Source: Paramecium pentaurelia
Lineage: Eukaryota > Ciliophora > Oligohymenophorea > Peniculida > Parameciidae
Assembly: GCA_905183005.1 (NCBI GenBank)
Contig: CAJJDO010000041.1
Span: 525,962-589,961, forward strand
DNA length: 64,000 nucleotides
Direction: 5' to 3'
Shown here: in pieces, positions 26,805 through 39,526 of the stretch
How the letters are laid out: each line of letters begins with the position of its first letter
How positions within the stretch are numbered: the first letter of the stretch is position 1
Program-made: the position numbers and the translations under genes
Notes under the pieces: generated by a model
The model's database searches: none
What the model saw: only the letters and a program-made list of their open reading frames with translations
What the model was told of the DNA's origin: nothing

Positions 26805-27344
26805 TCATTCATCATTAGCGTATGAAGTTTTTAATAGATCTTTAAATTCTCCAAATTCAATTTATCCTGAATTGTCCTTATCTACATCTCTAATAAGACT
26901 TTCTATATCAATTGTTAATTCGAATTCAGATTTAATAATTTATACTAGTTTATCTGTACTTATCTATTGATTAATCAAAAATTGATACTGATCCTGTTTT
27001 ATCTGGGTTTCCTCCCATTGCAACAAAGGCATCAATTGTGTCTTAGTCATCATCTAAAATAAATAAGTTAATAATACATACCATCTTAGTTAGAATACTT
27101 AAATTTCCAATACACACCTAAGAAATCACTAAATCTTATAAGTCCTGTATTTGTTTCCTCCACTTCACTTATAATTTTATAGAGTTCATTTTCTGATGGT
27201 TTGAAACCGATTTTTTCTAAAGCAATTTTTAAATCCTGACCTCTAATAGCTCCAACACCATCCTAAATGAAATATTAAATATACTTCATCCATTTCAGCA
27301 AATGCCCTTTAACACATATCAATGTCTTCCTCAGTTAAATTCAT
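26805..27344 (-). CDS. EF-hand protein of axonemal calmodulin-like type, 154 aa (copy 1)
   Basis: A calmodulin-sized protein. Three introns (22 nt at 27263-27284, then 28 and 25 nt) leave exactly 155 codons. The last EF-hand has an intact loop, DVDKDNSGQIEFGEF; the first three are weak, with loops lacking several acidic ligands. The phrase DAFVAMGGNPDKTGS followed by ELTIDIESLIRDVD is typical of EF-hand light chains of the axoneme and outer dynein arm rather than of calmodulin itself; that assignment is from memory of the family and is moderate. The neighbour at 27723-28233 is a close paralogue in the same orientation. Confidence 0.8.
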
Positions 27345-27722
27345 ATATAAATTTTTTGTTAATTAATAAATTAAATTTGTTTATATGGTTTTTTTATGAT
27401 GATCATAAACAAATTAAATAAAAAAATGAATAGATATATAAACAATGTAAATTATATTTAAAAAGTTATTATAATTAATTTTCATTCCATCTCATTAATA
27501 ATATTTAAAATTTAATATATTGTTTATATAAATATATATAAATAAATTACTAGACTATCTAATAAATTATTTGATGGCTAATTTTAATAAGAAATATTTG
27601 AATTTAAAAGAATAGAAAAATATAAGTATTATATTTTTAGAATGAATTCTACTTTTGAAAATATTATATATTATATAATAGGATTAGAATTATAGCAATA
27701 TAATTAAATATAATATTCAACA
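27345..27722. other. Intergenic, no gene seen
   Basis: 378 bp of extremely AT-rich DNA between the two EF-hand paralogues. No frame, RNA or repeat can be supported. It is expected to hold the 3' end of one gene and the promoter of the other. Confidence 0.4.
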
Positions 27723-28233
27723 TCAAGGTACGTCATTTTCATCATCTTATAAATAATTAGTCTTTAATAATTCTTTAAACTCACCAAATTCAATTACTCC
27801 TGATCCATCTGTATCTACTTCTTTGATTAATCCTTCAATATCAATCGTTAATTCGAATTCATTCTTAATAATCCTTATTAACTTTTCAGCATCTACATTT
27901 CCAGTAGTATCTTCATTTCCACCCATTGCTACAAATGCATCAATCATATCTTAATCATCATCTTATAAACCAGCATATTTAAGTTTGGCAAATAAAGTCA
28001 AAAATTCTTTAAATTTGATGCGACCTCTATTTCCATCATCAATTTCACTAATTAATTTATGAACCTTGTGTGGTTTCTACTTTAAACCTACCATTTCTAA
28101 AGCAAGTTCCAAATCATCAGCCATTATTTCACCTTCTCCTCTCTAAATTAGATAATAGATTATTTAAATTTACATCATCCAAATCATTGAAAGCTCGCTA
28201 ACATTGTTCAATATCTTCTTCTTACAAATTCAT
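27723..28233 (-). CDS. EF-hand protein of axonemal calmodulin-like type, 159 aa (copy 2)
   Basis: Paralogue of the previous gene: both open MNL-x-EEDI-x-x-CQRAF and share DAFVAMGGN, ELTIDIE and IEFGEFK. The one intron (28143-28173, 31 nt) sits at the same place as the first intron of copy 1, right after the first acidic pair, so the two arose by duplication of an intron-containing gene; the other two introns of copy 1 are absent here. The last EF-hand loop DVDTDGSGVIEFGEF-like (DTDGSGVIEFGE) is intact and should bind calcium. A second loop (DIDDGNRGRIKFKEF-like) is partly conserved. The tail is acidic (QDDENDVP). Confidence 0.85.
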
Positions 28234-28372
28234 GATATTTATGTATTATTTAATATTAATAATTATTTTAGATTTTAATATCAATTTATATATTAAAAAA
28301 AATGGTGTAAACTATGATAATCTTATATTTACAGATTTTAGATAATTATAGATAATTATATTTTTATTTATT

Positions 28373-29483
28373 ATGATAAGAAAATAATTTAACCCAAATA
28401 GTTGTAATTAAGGTGGCAAATAATAAATTGATACTTTATAAGAAAAGCATATACTTGCACTAATTAATAGTAGACCTTAAGTTGTAATTAAACCACCCCA
28501 TCCTCATGTTGATTCAAATAAACCATTCTCCATCAGTTTTTATTTTAATCATTATCTACCTTAGAAGATAAACAAGATTTTACAGAAATCAATGAAACCT
28601 ATCGTCGTGTCTAATCCTTAAAATCAGGTTATTCTGATACTAAAATGCCAAAGACTTTCAATATGAAAGAGTAATTAAAGAAGAAAAATAAAGTATCATA
28701 ATTTATACAAGAATAAGTATAAGAATTTATTAACTAAAGAATCATTTAAATAACATCAAAGCACTAGAAAATAATATTCAAGAAATATCTACAAGAACTC
28801 AAAAAAATATTTAAAGAATTAAATCTAATTCAAAAATGCACAGCATAGCCTCATCTATTAAAGACAATTCAAGAATAAGTAAAAGAGAATGGGAAGAGAA
28901 GTCCTCTCATCCTTTGGAATATGAATGGAAGTATATTTTCTATTTAAGTTATTTTGAGCGAAAAAAAGACCTGATTCAGTTTTTAGTAAATCAAAATTAA
29001 GTAAAGGGGACACACTTTTATCTAATGCTTTTTCTTTTGATCAAAGTTCATATAAAATATAAACTTAATCAAAAAGAAATTAATAGGATGGTCCTTTTGA
29101 TCATGCTGATATTCATATAAATGAAGAAATACAAGATGAAGATTTTTTTATTTATACTGATACATAAAAAATCCCTAATGAAAATATTATCTAATCTCCT
29201 CATTGTGCTATAGTAGACAAAAAAACTAAATCTACAACAAATGTAATAATTCCATTAGTGAGACCAAATGAAAAGATGAATGATGTTAAACGCAAAATTT
29301 ATTAAACTTTGATGGAATATAAAGTATGTTTTGATATTATTTCTATTATTCTATTAGTTATTTTAAAGAGATTAAGTATATTAAATAGGATTGGCATATA
29401 TTAATAAAAATTAATGGCTTGATGAAAATGAAATTCTATAAGAGTGTAATAGAATATCAAAATAATTGTATGGAGTTGAATGA
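28373..29483 (+). CDS. Hypothetical protein, 328 aa
   Basis: Not recognised. Four introns (29, 23, 38 and 34 nt) bring four differently framed coding stretches together into exactly 329 codons, which supports the model even though the 38-nt intron is long for this genome. The protein is hydrophilic with no membrane segment. It has a Pro/His patch (VIKPPHPHVDSNKPF), a coiled-coil stretch (NNIKALENNIQEISTRTQKN), a Ser/Asp-rich middle and a compact C-terminal helix region ending ENEILQECNRISKQLYGVE. Likely a cytoplasmic or ciliary structural protein, but this is a guess. Confidence 0.65.
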
Positions 29484-29710
29484 ATTCAAATCATTGACAT
29501 TATTAATTTTCATAAATTTTATTCCTACCTCACTAATAGTTAAATTATATACACATTAAATTAATTTATTATGTTTTTATATAAGAACTCAACTTTTTAT
29601 ATGTATTTTTGAATCTATTTCTATTATATTAAGATAAGAATCTTTTATTATGTTTGCAAAATTATTTAACATTTTATATTAATAAAAATTATAAAGTAAA
29701 TCTTTAATTA

Positions 29711-30727
29711 ATGGACATCGATCGTCATATTGCATCATTACTTTCAGGAGGATGTCTTCCAGAAAGAGATTTAAAGTTAATTTGTGAAAGAGCAAAGGAA
29801 ATCTTCTTAGAAGAATCAAATGTTTAACCAGTGAAGGCACCTGTAAATGTTTGTGGTGATATTCATGGTATGCTACTATTGCTTATCCTTTAGGTCAATT
29901 TTATGATTTATAAGCATTAATTAAAGAAGGAGGAGATATTCCAGAACATAATTATATTTTTATTGGTGATTTTGTTGATAGAGGGTATAATAGTGTAGAA
30001 ACTATGGAATATTTACTTTGTTTAAAAGGTATGAATTTAAATTAATGATTATTAGTTAAATATCCAGGAAATATAGTTCTATTAAGAGGAAATCATGAAT
30101 CTAGACAATGCACTTAAGTTTATGGATTTTATGAAGAGTTATTAAGAAAATATGGAAATAGCAGTCCTTGGAGATTGTTTATGGAAGTTTTTGATTGCTT
30201 ACCATTAGCTGCTTTAATTGAAGGATAGATACTTTGTGTACATGGTGGATTGTCTCCAGATATGAGAACAATAGATTAAATTAGAACTATAGATAGAAAG
30301 GTAATAGAAATTAAAAAACAATTTAGATTGAAATTCCTCATGAAGGTCCATTTTGTGATTTAATGTGGTCAGATCCTGAAGAAGTAGAATATTGGGCTGT
30401 TAATTCAAGAGGTGCAGGATATTTATTTGGTGCAAAAGTAACAAAGGAATTTTGTAGACTTAATGATTTGAGTTTAATATGTAGAGCACATTAATTAGTT
30501 ATGGAAGGATATAAATACTGGTTCCCTGTATAAATTATCATATATATTTTTAGGATCAAAATTTAGTCACTGTATGGTCTGCTCCTAATTATTGTTATAG
30601 ATGTGGAAATATAGCATCAATTTTATGTTTAGATGAATAATTGTAATCAACATGGAAGACATTTAAAGAAGTGCCAGAGAGTGCTAAAAGTATTAATCCA
30701 AAGAATGTTCTTCCATATTTCTTATGA
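29711..30727 (+). CDS. PPP6C: PP6-type serine/threonine protein phosphatase catalytic subunit, 303 aa
   Basis: A PPP-family metallophosphatase of the PP2A/PP4/PP6 branch. Metal-binding and catalytic motifs are complete: GDIHGQFYDL, GDFVDRG, LLRGNHESRQ and SAPNYCYRCGN. The C terminus is PYFL, the methylation-type tail of this branch. Features that favour PP6 over PP4 or PP2A are FGAKVTKEF, LVTVWSAPNYCYRCGNIASI and the start ESNVQPV; human PP6 shares all three. Four introns of 26, 27, 26 and 26 nt (the first at 29868-29893) leave exactly 304 codons, and human PP6 is 305 aa. This gene gives the clearest proof of the intron rules used here. Confidence 0.92.
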
Positions 30728-30944
30728 AGTATTTTTTTAAATATTGATACATTTTTTATTGATAAATCTATCTTTAATAAATTGATCAAATTTATATATT
30801 TGAAGATCAAATAATTTATTTAAGTAATGAGAAAAATGAAGTATTTCAAAATAAATATTATAAATCTATGGTATATAAATATTATGGTAATTGAGTTTTT
30901 AGTGAAAATATCAATAGAAATAATAATTCATTAATAAATAATTT

Positions 30945-33900
30945 ATGTTGATTTTCTTATTGTTTTAGATTACTTACCAACAATGTTTAGTAAATTCTGA
31001 AGCTTAGACTAACTTTTTTAAATTGTCAAATGAAACGATAAGATTAAATATGTTTGATTATTTTTATGGATATAATTTGGAGTTTTCTACAGATAAAGAT
31101 TATGAATTATAAAATGTGTTAAACTAATTAGATATTTTAGAATTAGAAGGAATAGTTATAGATAGTTCTTTATTAATTAGTTAATATACAAAAGAATGGA
31201 TGAATAAGATTGTTACTTTAAATGAAATTAATGAAGCGTATATAGTTTATATTATAGGCATTGAAAATAATTAACTATTGATTCAAAATACATTATATAT
31301 TCCACAATAATAAATCTAAGTAAATTGCAATGAAATTACATTTCTAGACAATGAATAGATTTTAGTAAATTGTAATAATAATATTGCTGGACAATCCAAT
31401 TATTTTTTTTATGTCTCCTAAATTTAGGATTAATTTTCATGGTAAATATTACAATATACTCCATCAACTCTTTAATATCAAGTCTCAATTATTGATTTAT
31501 AGGTAGCATTAGACTAGGATAAGAATATTTTAGTAATATTAGGTAGATACAATTAATAATATTTTTATGGAGTGATTGAAATCTATTCTTATTAATAATT
31601 AAAAAATCAGTAGACATTGAATCCAATATAAATATTTAATCAATATTAATATAGACAATATAAGATTAGCAATTACTAAAGTATAACAGAATATAAATAT
31701 ATTTAGTTTATTTAATGAATGTAACAAATGTTATTAATGTTTATACTTTAAATAACTTCAGTTAAATTGAATAATATAATATTAGTTAATTTATTTATTC
31801 AAACTATTAATTATTAGCATTTGATGTTGACCTTAATGGAGAGAACTTACTTGTATATACAACATTGAATGGTTAGAATTTATTTGAAGTAACTACAACT
31901 GATCTAATTAAAGAATACATAGTAAGAATAGATTTCCAATAGACAGATATTCCATAATTATTTAGTAATAATGAATTAATTACATTATATATTGCTGATT
32001 AATACTACATATACGATAGAATTCAGCCCAATATTATCATCAATACTTAAACTTAAAATGTAATAGGTTTAAATCAATTGCCATATAATATATTAACATA
32101 CATAACAAATAGTCTTTATTATTACTAAATACTGTAACCTCAATTATTTATTAATTCAACATCTAATTCTATTATTGAATTATAAGCAATTTCGAATGAG
32201 TAGAATATTTAAATTAATTGTTCTGTTACTTTAAATGTAACTATTCATGGATTAGTTCCAGTTTTGTATTAATATGAGAAGGAATTACCTTCATAGATAA
32301 TAGTTAAAACAGATAAAACATATCTTAATGCATTAAATTATGTTAGTGGATCCTTAATTATGATTTCAGCCTAATCATCAAAAAATTCAATTATAATTTA
32401 GGACCCTTCACTATAAGTTTAATTATCTAAGAAGATTTGGGATCAAATAAATGGAGTATTTTCATTTTATTCTTCAGATTTTCAATCATATGCTATGTTT
32501 ATACTTTAATATTAATATGCAAAGGATATAATTAAATACAGTCAAATTTCACTTAGATTATGTGATATAAATCTATTTGATTATATTTAAATAGATTAAA
32601 TGGAATGTCGAGATTATTAATAAATATTCTAAATAAATGCACCAATAAATAAATTATAATTTACAGATTTGACAAATCCAGATGAAGTCTATTTTGTAGC
32701 AGATATTGCTTTTAGTGCAGTAGTTATTTATAAGTTGGATTAATTTAATGTATTTACATAAATTCAAGCTAAATTTATATGTGAACCACTTCCAATAGAT
32801 GAATAAGATTATTTTCATTCTATTACAGATTTTTATGTTATAGGAAATTATCTATATTTTATATTATCCAGAATTCAACAAATTTGGATTTATGATATTT
32901 AAACTTGTAAACTTATATACAAACTTACAAATTCCTTTTTTGATACTCCTTTTTTTCCTGCATCTTTAGCTGGCTAAACAATTGTTGATGAAAATAATAA
33001 GTTGAGATAAATTATATTTATAAACTCATTATCATATGTATATGTGTTGGAAATATTTAATAAGATTCCAATATATCAAAACATTATTAAAATGGATAAT
33101 TATACTAATATTAAAACTCTTTCTGTTATCAAAGATTCTATAATCCTTGTAGTTTAAGAGAGATTTGGATCAACTTCAATATATCAATATTTTTATTCAA
33201 TTGATTAACCAACAAATGAAATTAAATTTATTAAAAAATTACCTTAATATGGTGTAAGTATTAATAATAAATTTATTGTTGCATCAGATGATTCCTTATT
33301 TTACATTTTAATGAATAATAATTTTTACTATGTTTACAATCCTACATTATCTTCTTAAGATTCTTTAATTCAATAATTAGATTATATAGGTGATTACATT
33401 TCAGCTACCCACATTCCAAATATCCTAAAATAGAGTAATATAATCATAGCCAGTCATACAAATCTTGTAATCTATTCTGTAACAAATCCTACTTATATAA
33501 TGATTGAACAAAATACTAATTTTAACACTATGTAAAAGGAATCAATTAATTATACTGTTTCAGTTTAATCATAAATAAGCAATAATTAACTTAATATTAA
33601 AGGTTCTTTTATAGCTTATGATACATTATTTGTTGGCTTTTTCAATTCATCTTATGTTTTTTAAAATAATTAAATAGATCAAATTACTATTTTGAATAAT
33701 CCATAATTCACAATCAATTTGAATCTAGTAGGATCAATTACAAATAATGTTATTTCATATTATGCATCTACACCTATTTTTGATGGTTATCCACAAATTA
33801 TTTGTTTATTAAGACAACCATTCTCTATTAAAAAAATAATTCAACCAACTCCAGTAGATATAACTTAATTCACTTTTTCAACATAATCACCTTTAATTTA

Positions 33901-35125
33901 TGCATAAAATATTGGAGCATTGTATGAAGTAATTGAATAAGAATTTGTTGAATTGATCAATTATAACAATTAATTTACTCATTGTTGGGCACTTGTCTAT
34001 TATAGTTAATTATAATAAGTAATTTCCCTTTGTTCACAGTATTATGTATATACATTTACTATTTATAATCAAACTTAATAAACACATTAATAATTTTAAG
34101 CATTTAATAAATTCTATTTCCCACTTAAAATGGAATATTATTCTAATTTAGTTAGTACTTTAGCAATACAATAAGGTGATAGAAGTTATTCTATTTTAAT
34201 AGGAAATCTCTCAAATTCTACCTACTTTTAAAACATAAAACTATAATGCTAAATATCAAGTGCTGATTAGATAACATCTTAAGATATTGGAGATTTCACA
34301 GTCGTCTAAATTAATGGTATGTTCTTATTTATATATGTTTGTCCATAAATATAATAAATATAATATGCTACAATTTCATCTACAGGAAATACTGTACTTA
34401 ATCAATCTATAATGCATATCTAAACTGAATTACCAAAAAAGGCCACTCTATAAGAGATCAAATTAATTTAATTAGAAAGTCAATAATTAATCTTTCTGAT
34501 AACTACAAAAGAATTTTATAGCATTATATTAGAAGCTGATTACTCTTATTATAATGGTTACATTTTATTAACTAACGTTACATCAAATAAATAAATTGCA
34601 CCAATGTAATAATCATACTAAGTAAAAAATACTTATTATGTCAATAACTTCTTATTTACAACTTATCATGATACTATTATTGACACTTACTTTTTAGCTC
34701 TATATGATCTAAGTAATCCTAATTTAAATATCTATTATTCTATTGATACTTTAAGATTCAAGTCTCCAATAATATATACAGTATAAAGTACTTATAATAC
34801 TGTTTTTGTAATGGATAGCTTTCCAGTTCTGTATTCTTATAATTATTCAAATTAAGTTGGATTAAATATAGAAAATATTACATAAACTTCATATCCTATA
34901 TATTTATATATTAATATTGATTAGAAATATGGTCCTACCCAAATTTTATAATTGTAATTTTAATACCCTCCAATTGGCTAAACTGAAAATTGGGTTAAAT
35001 ATACATGTATCGGAGTTGGATCTCTATATGTGATTACTTTAATCATCATTATTGCCGTTGTTGGCCATTAAAAGAAAAAGTAACCTTCAGAAGATATGCA
35101 AGCATTAGAGTTGAATTTAAGATGA
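30945..35125 (+). CDS. Large type I membrane protein with long ectodomain, 1,384 aa
   Basis: The protein opens with a short hydrophobic leader (MLIFLLFQITYQQC) that reads as a signal peptide, continues with about 1,310 residues of soluble, Tyr/Asn/Ile/Ser-rich sequence with many N-x-S/T sites, and ends with one membrane segment (GVGSLYVITLIIIIAVVG) and a short basic, then acidic, cytoplasmic tail (HQKKKQPSEDMQALELNLR). A single 26-nt intron at 31681-31706 gives exactly 1,385 codons. Short blocks such as VYFVADIAF and YIGDYISATHIPNI recur in a pattern that could be blades of a beta propeller, but no known domain is recognised. An upstream ATG at 30827 would need a further intron and gives no signal peptide, so 30945 is preferred. 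A cell-surface or secretory-pathway role is inferred from topology only. Confidence 0.8.
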
Positions 35126-35172
35126 GAAATATATTTACAATAAAATATTATTTAAACTTATAAGCTCTGTTT

Positions 35173-36352
35173 TCATAGTTTTTCTGGATTTATTCCTAAT
35201 GCTTTACAAGCCTTTTAGTAAGCCAACTCAGCAATCTCAATTTTTCTATTAGTGTTTCTTATTTTGTATACTAATTCTTCCTCTTTTCTCTTTTACAATA
35301 CATAAGTCATAGCCTTTTTTCATATCAATTAAATGATACTTTTGGTATATCTTCATTTGTTGCATTATTAACTTGCTCCAATTAAATTGCAAATTTTTTC
35401 TTCTTTTCTGTCAAAGATGCAATTTATCTTTTAACCTTTTTAATTTATTCTTAAGTTTTTGCTATCTTTTTGTTTTTATCATCAATTTCTTATATCAATT
35501 TATTGCATTAATCTATTTCATTTTATAATTGATTTCTTTCTTCAATTAAAATAGAAGATATCTTTCCTGTTGCTATCTTTAAACCTAATAATTTTTTATT
35601 CTTTTCATCTATTTATTTAACATATTTCTTATTTTCTATTTATAATTAATGAAAATCTATAAATTTTAAATCATCTCCCATCTCCTCTTTCTTTTAAATC
35701 TAATTACTTGTTTTTGTAATTTATTATTCAATATTAGCTTTCTTTTATTTATATTTCTCTATTTATGCATCCTTAAATTTACTCAATATTATTAATTACC
35801 TTTTAAGCTAATTTTTCCTTAAAATATTTTTCTATTCTTTCTGCTTCAATCTTCCCAGTTCTTGTATTCTCTCCAGCAAATAAAATTTCTCTCTGAAAAT
35901 CAAAAGCATCTTTTCTAATCTCTGTAATTGCCTTATCAGTTTCCTCTAAAATTGCCTATTTACATTATTTTTTCTCTTACTCTCAAAGTTTCTAATATTT
36001 AATCTGATCTTATTCTTCCTTCCTCAATATTCTTTTTCAAAGTATCACTCTCAAATTAAGCAATCTCATACTTTTCTTCATTAGTCAATTACATAGTCTT
36101 TATATTAATACTAAATTCTACCTTTTTATCAATAGGCTTATCCTTTTTCTTTGTTTTTTGTTTCTTATCTTCTGCTTCCTCTTCTCGTTATAAATCTTTA
36201 GAATTTCTCATTATATATGATTCAAATAACAAATTCTCTCTTCTTATTTACTCCATATCCTTATAAAGACCTTCCAATTTTTATGATAATTCTTCAATCA
36301 AAATAAGTTCTTTTTCTTCCTCTGTTATCCCTTATTATTATTCTTATATCAT
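35173..36352 (-). CDS. CCDC113: CCDC113/CFAP263 homologue, axonemal coiled-coil protein, 366 aa
   Basis: CCDC113 (CFAP263) works with CCDC96 (CFAP184) on the axoneme near radial spoke 3. Conserved phrases are present in order: GDDLKFIDFHQLQIENKKY (human HDVDFQQLKIENAQF), KLLGLKIATGK (human ELTQLKLSSGN), PKAMTYVLQKR (human PQVMTYVREKI) and RKIEIAELAYQKACKA (human RKVEIAEMSLKGHRKA). Three introns of 25, 28 and 26 nt leave exactly 367 codons; the human protein is 377 aa. The MTYV block appears only after the third intron is removed, which confirms it. The start codon is 32 bp from the divergent start of the next gene. Confidence 0.88.
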
Positions 36353-36384
36353 TTTAATTAATATTATAATATTACAAATTAACG

Positions 36385-36856
36385 ATGAAGAAGAATGCTC
36401 CAAATATATCAAAAGTAGCATCAGATTTGATTCTGGCATATCAATAGTTAACGAGACAACAAAAAGAAATTGTCATTTCCCCAAGATATGAAAAAACTGC
36501 CTTATATTTTCCACAATCACGTACTCATATAATTATGTACATTATGCAGCTATTGAAGAGAAAATTGATGAAGAAAATTAAATTGATAGTCCAATAAAAA
36601 CTATAACTGAAGAAGAAGAAGATTATTTATAGGAGATTTCTGAACTTAGAAAAATAGTAGATTAAAGTATAAAATATAATTATAAGCAGTGAGAATGAAA
36701 TACATGAACATACCCTAAAAATATTTGCAATAGCCATTGTAAACCAATAATTAAAATACAATACAATCTACTCAAAATAACAAAACTAAAAAATAGGTGG
36801 TGATAACATAATACTAATCGGATTTTTTAAGACAATAATATGGAAAAATTAAATGA
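36385..36856 (+). CDS. Small hypothetical acidic protein, 139 aa
   Basis: Two introns (29 nt, GTACTC...GCAG, and 23 nt, GTATAA...GCAG) give exactly 140 codons. The N-terminal third is helical (NISKVASDLILAYQQLTRQQ) with RYEKTALYFPQSP; the middle is strongly acidic (ITEEEEDYLQEISELRK); the C-terminal part is Gln/Asn/Thr-rich and ends basic (FLRQQYGKIK). It is divergent from the CCDC113 gene with 32 bp between the two ATGs, so the two must share promoter sequence, and a ciliary role is possible. If the second intron is retained the protein stops 46 residues earlier at TGA 36690. Confidence 0.65.
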
Positions 36857-38584
36857 CTGTTTATAGATTCCTTTTTGTTTTTTTATTACGCAATCAAATA
36901 AAATTCTTAAAATATTGTTAATTAAATTTAATATATCTAAAAATTATTATTAAATCATCATTATTGTTTGTTCCACTTTAGACTGGAAAAAATAACTAAA
37001 GAAATCTTCTTTTTAAAATAAAATTCATCTTCTCTTTCATTAATAAGTAAAATTAATATTAATTTTTAGTAATTAATTTTTTACACCATATATGTTTATG
37101 AATAATTATGAATATATTATTAAACTTCTTTTTTTACTCAAATTTGTTATAATTAATTTAAACCTTTAGAATGAAATCTAAGAGCCTATTACAATGACCA
37201 TATATACTCCTAATTATGAAAAGGATAATATGAATTTTGCAGTTAAATTATTTTATTTATTGTTCAGAATTTAAAAAAATTTAGAGTATAATAAACAATT
37301 TTAATCAAAATTTTATATAAAGGGTTTTAGATGTTGTAGATTAAAATTTTTGATTTCAATTTTTATTTATTATTTTAGAAATTTATTTATAAATTTCTAT
37401 ACATTGGGAGAATAATATTTTAGATTTGTATTCTTAAAAATCATTTTATACAAATTGAATAGCTTTTTTATGTATTTGCTTATCATTAATCTTATTTATC
37501 CAAGCTATTATTGTGTATGGATTTATTAATGAAGAATAATTTTTATGATTTTAGTTAAAATTAATTAAAAAACTTTGCAATTTAATAATCATATTCATTA
37601 TAGATATATATTTAATGACTAATTAGATCATAACAACAGTAACTCCTTTGATATCATATCATTAACATATATCACTATCTTTTTGGATTACTATTAGATG
37701 TTGAATAATATAAATATTGTAGAATTTGTTGAAAATCAAAGGATTAATGAATTATGTCTGGCTAAAATAGATTTCCTATGTTAATTCTTTAGTATAAGGA
37801 GAAGAAAATTTTGGATTTTAGTGTTTTATTAACTACTTATGATTTTTAATAGAAATACAATATTTTTTTTAATTCTATTTATATGAGAATATTTTTTTGG
37901 ATTTTAGTGTTTTATTAACTAAGAAGGATTTTAACAGAAATATAAATTTTTTTCTAGGTTCATCATGGGAATTTTTTTTTGGATTTTAGTGTTTTATTTA
38001 CTACCTATGTTAACCTATGTTAATTAATAGAAATTAATTAACTTTTATGAATGGAATATTTTTTTGGATTTTAATTAAATTTTTAATCTAAAATTGTAAA
38101 TAAAAAAAGGAATAAAATTTATGATTGTTATCTTAATAAAAGTTTTATAATTAGATGTTTATTAAAATTAGCTTATTTATATCACTATTTTTTGTTCATG
38201 AAGTTTTTTTAGAAATTGTACAGATATTTATTAAAATAAGAATATAAAATGATTCTTTTTTATTATAATAAATAAACCTCTTAATTAAAAGGATTATGAG
38301 TTATAAATATGGATAACTTTGATTATTATATTTAATAATTTATATATAGTTATTCAAATAACCAATTATCAGACTTCTAATAGATATGAACAATAAAACC
38401 AAGTATAAATACATTATTTTGTGCTGAATATTTTCATTAAAATATCAAATAATTAATAAATTATATTTGCAATAATGTTTGGAATTACGAATAATGACAA
38501 ATGATTTATTTATTAAAATTGTTCAAATCCTGTATTTATAAGCAAATAAAAAAATATTCTGAATTGCAATAATAAATTTAACGA
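36857..38584. other. Long gene-poor region
   Basis: About 1.7 kb, the longest stretch in the window without a convincing gene. It is extremely AT-rich. It contains the ~84-bp tandem repeat listed separately. Small TGA-free frames exist (for example one beginning near 37699, MLNNINIVEFVENQ, that runs into the repeat) but their codon use and composition do not separate them from chance. No RNA gene is seen. Confidence 0.5.
37811..38085. repeat. Degenerate tandem repeat, period ~84 bp, 3-4 units
   Basis: The core TTGGATTTTAGTGTTTTAT starts at 37811, 37897 and 37979, and a shortened form (TTGGATTTTAATTAAAT) at 38064, giving spacings of 86, 82 and 85 bp. Between cores each unit carries a related TTTTTAATAGAAAT or TTTTAACAGAAAT element and a run of T before the next core. 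Units differ by substitutions and small indels, so this is an old array and not an assembly copy. It lies in non-coding DNA. Confidence 0.8.
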
Positions 38585-39526
38585 ATGACTGAAGACACAA
38601 ACAAGAGTTAAAACAAGAACAATAATCCAACTTTCAATTTCAAGGAAGTAGCAAGCAAAGCTTGGAGATCAGGTTTATCAGGAAGTATGGCAATGGCCAT
38701 TCAAGTGTGTTCTTTAATGTGGTTAAGAACAACTATGAATTACTAATATCGTTATGGAGGTACAATTGTTGGAACAATAAAACATTTATATGGAGAAGGA
38801 GGAATTTTGAGATTTTATAAAGGTAAAGAAATTTATATTAAATTTAGGTTTGGCACCAGCATTATTACAAGGACCATTGTCTAGATTTGGAGATACATTT
38901 GCTAACACTCTATTCTTAACATTAATGGATTCTTTTGAATCTACAAGAAAATTGCCAGTGATGATCAGAGCAGCTGGAGGATCAGTTATGGCTGGAGTTT
39001 TTCGTATTGCATTAACTCCAGTTGACACTGTGAAAACAATTCTTTAAGTTGAGGGAAAAAATGGTTTAACAATACTGTAATCCAAAATAAAAGTCAAAGG
39101 AGTACCTGTTCTTTATCATGGTGCTTTGGCAACAGCATCAGCTACAATCGTAGGACACTATCCATGGTATTATTTTCATTAATTTTAAGGTTTGCTACTT
39201 TCAATCTCTTAAATGAAAAACTCCCTGATTATGTGGATAAGAAGAAAAAATTGGCTAGAAGAGCTTTTATAGGTTTTTGTAGTTCAGTGATATCTGATAC
39301 AATCTCAAATTCTCTTAGAGTTATAAAAACAACAAAGCAAACAAGTCAAAATCCAATAACATATTAAGAAGCAGTCAACTTAGTCTTAGAAAAAGATGGT
39401 GTAAAGGGATTGTTTGGAAGAGGTTTGAAAACAAGAATTCTTACAAATGGTTTACAAGGATTACTTTTCAGCATACTTTGGAAAGGATTTGAAGATTTTC
39501 TTAATAAAAGATCATCATAATAGTGA
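38585..39526 (+). CDS. Mitochondrial carrier family protein, 297 aa
   Basis: Mitochondrial carriers move metabolites across the inner membrane through three repeats of two helices. Two introns of 25 and 23 nt leave exactly 298 codons, the usual family length. The second repeat has the clearest signature, TPVDTVKTILQVEGKNG (P-x-D then basic residue). The first repeat has a degenerate signature (SLMWLRTTMNYQYRYGG) followed by GGILRFYKGLAPALLQGP, the typical GI-x-x-FY-x-G phrase; the third has DTISNSLRVIKTTKQ and GVKGLFGRGLKTRILTNG. Because the first and third P-x-[DE] motifs are lost, this may be an atypical carrier; substrate cannot be told. Confidence 0.85.

Noticed and set aside
30595..30810. 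Minus-strand 71-codon frame
   Set aside because: It overlaps the conserved 3' end of the PP6 gene on the other strand and has no features of its own.
38786..39028. Minus-strand frame opposite the mitochondrial carrier
   Set aside because: The plus strand has carrier signatures and correct introns; the minus frame is a shadow.
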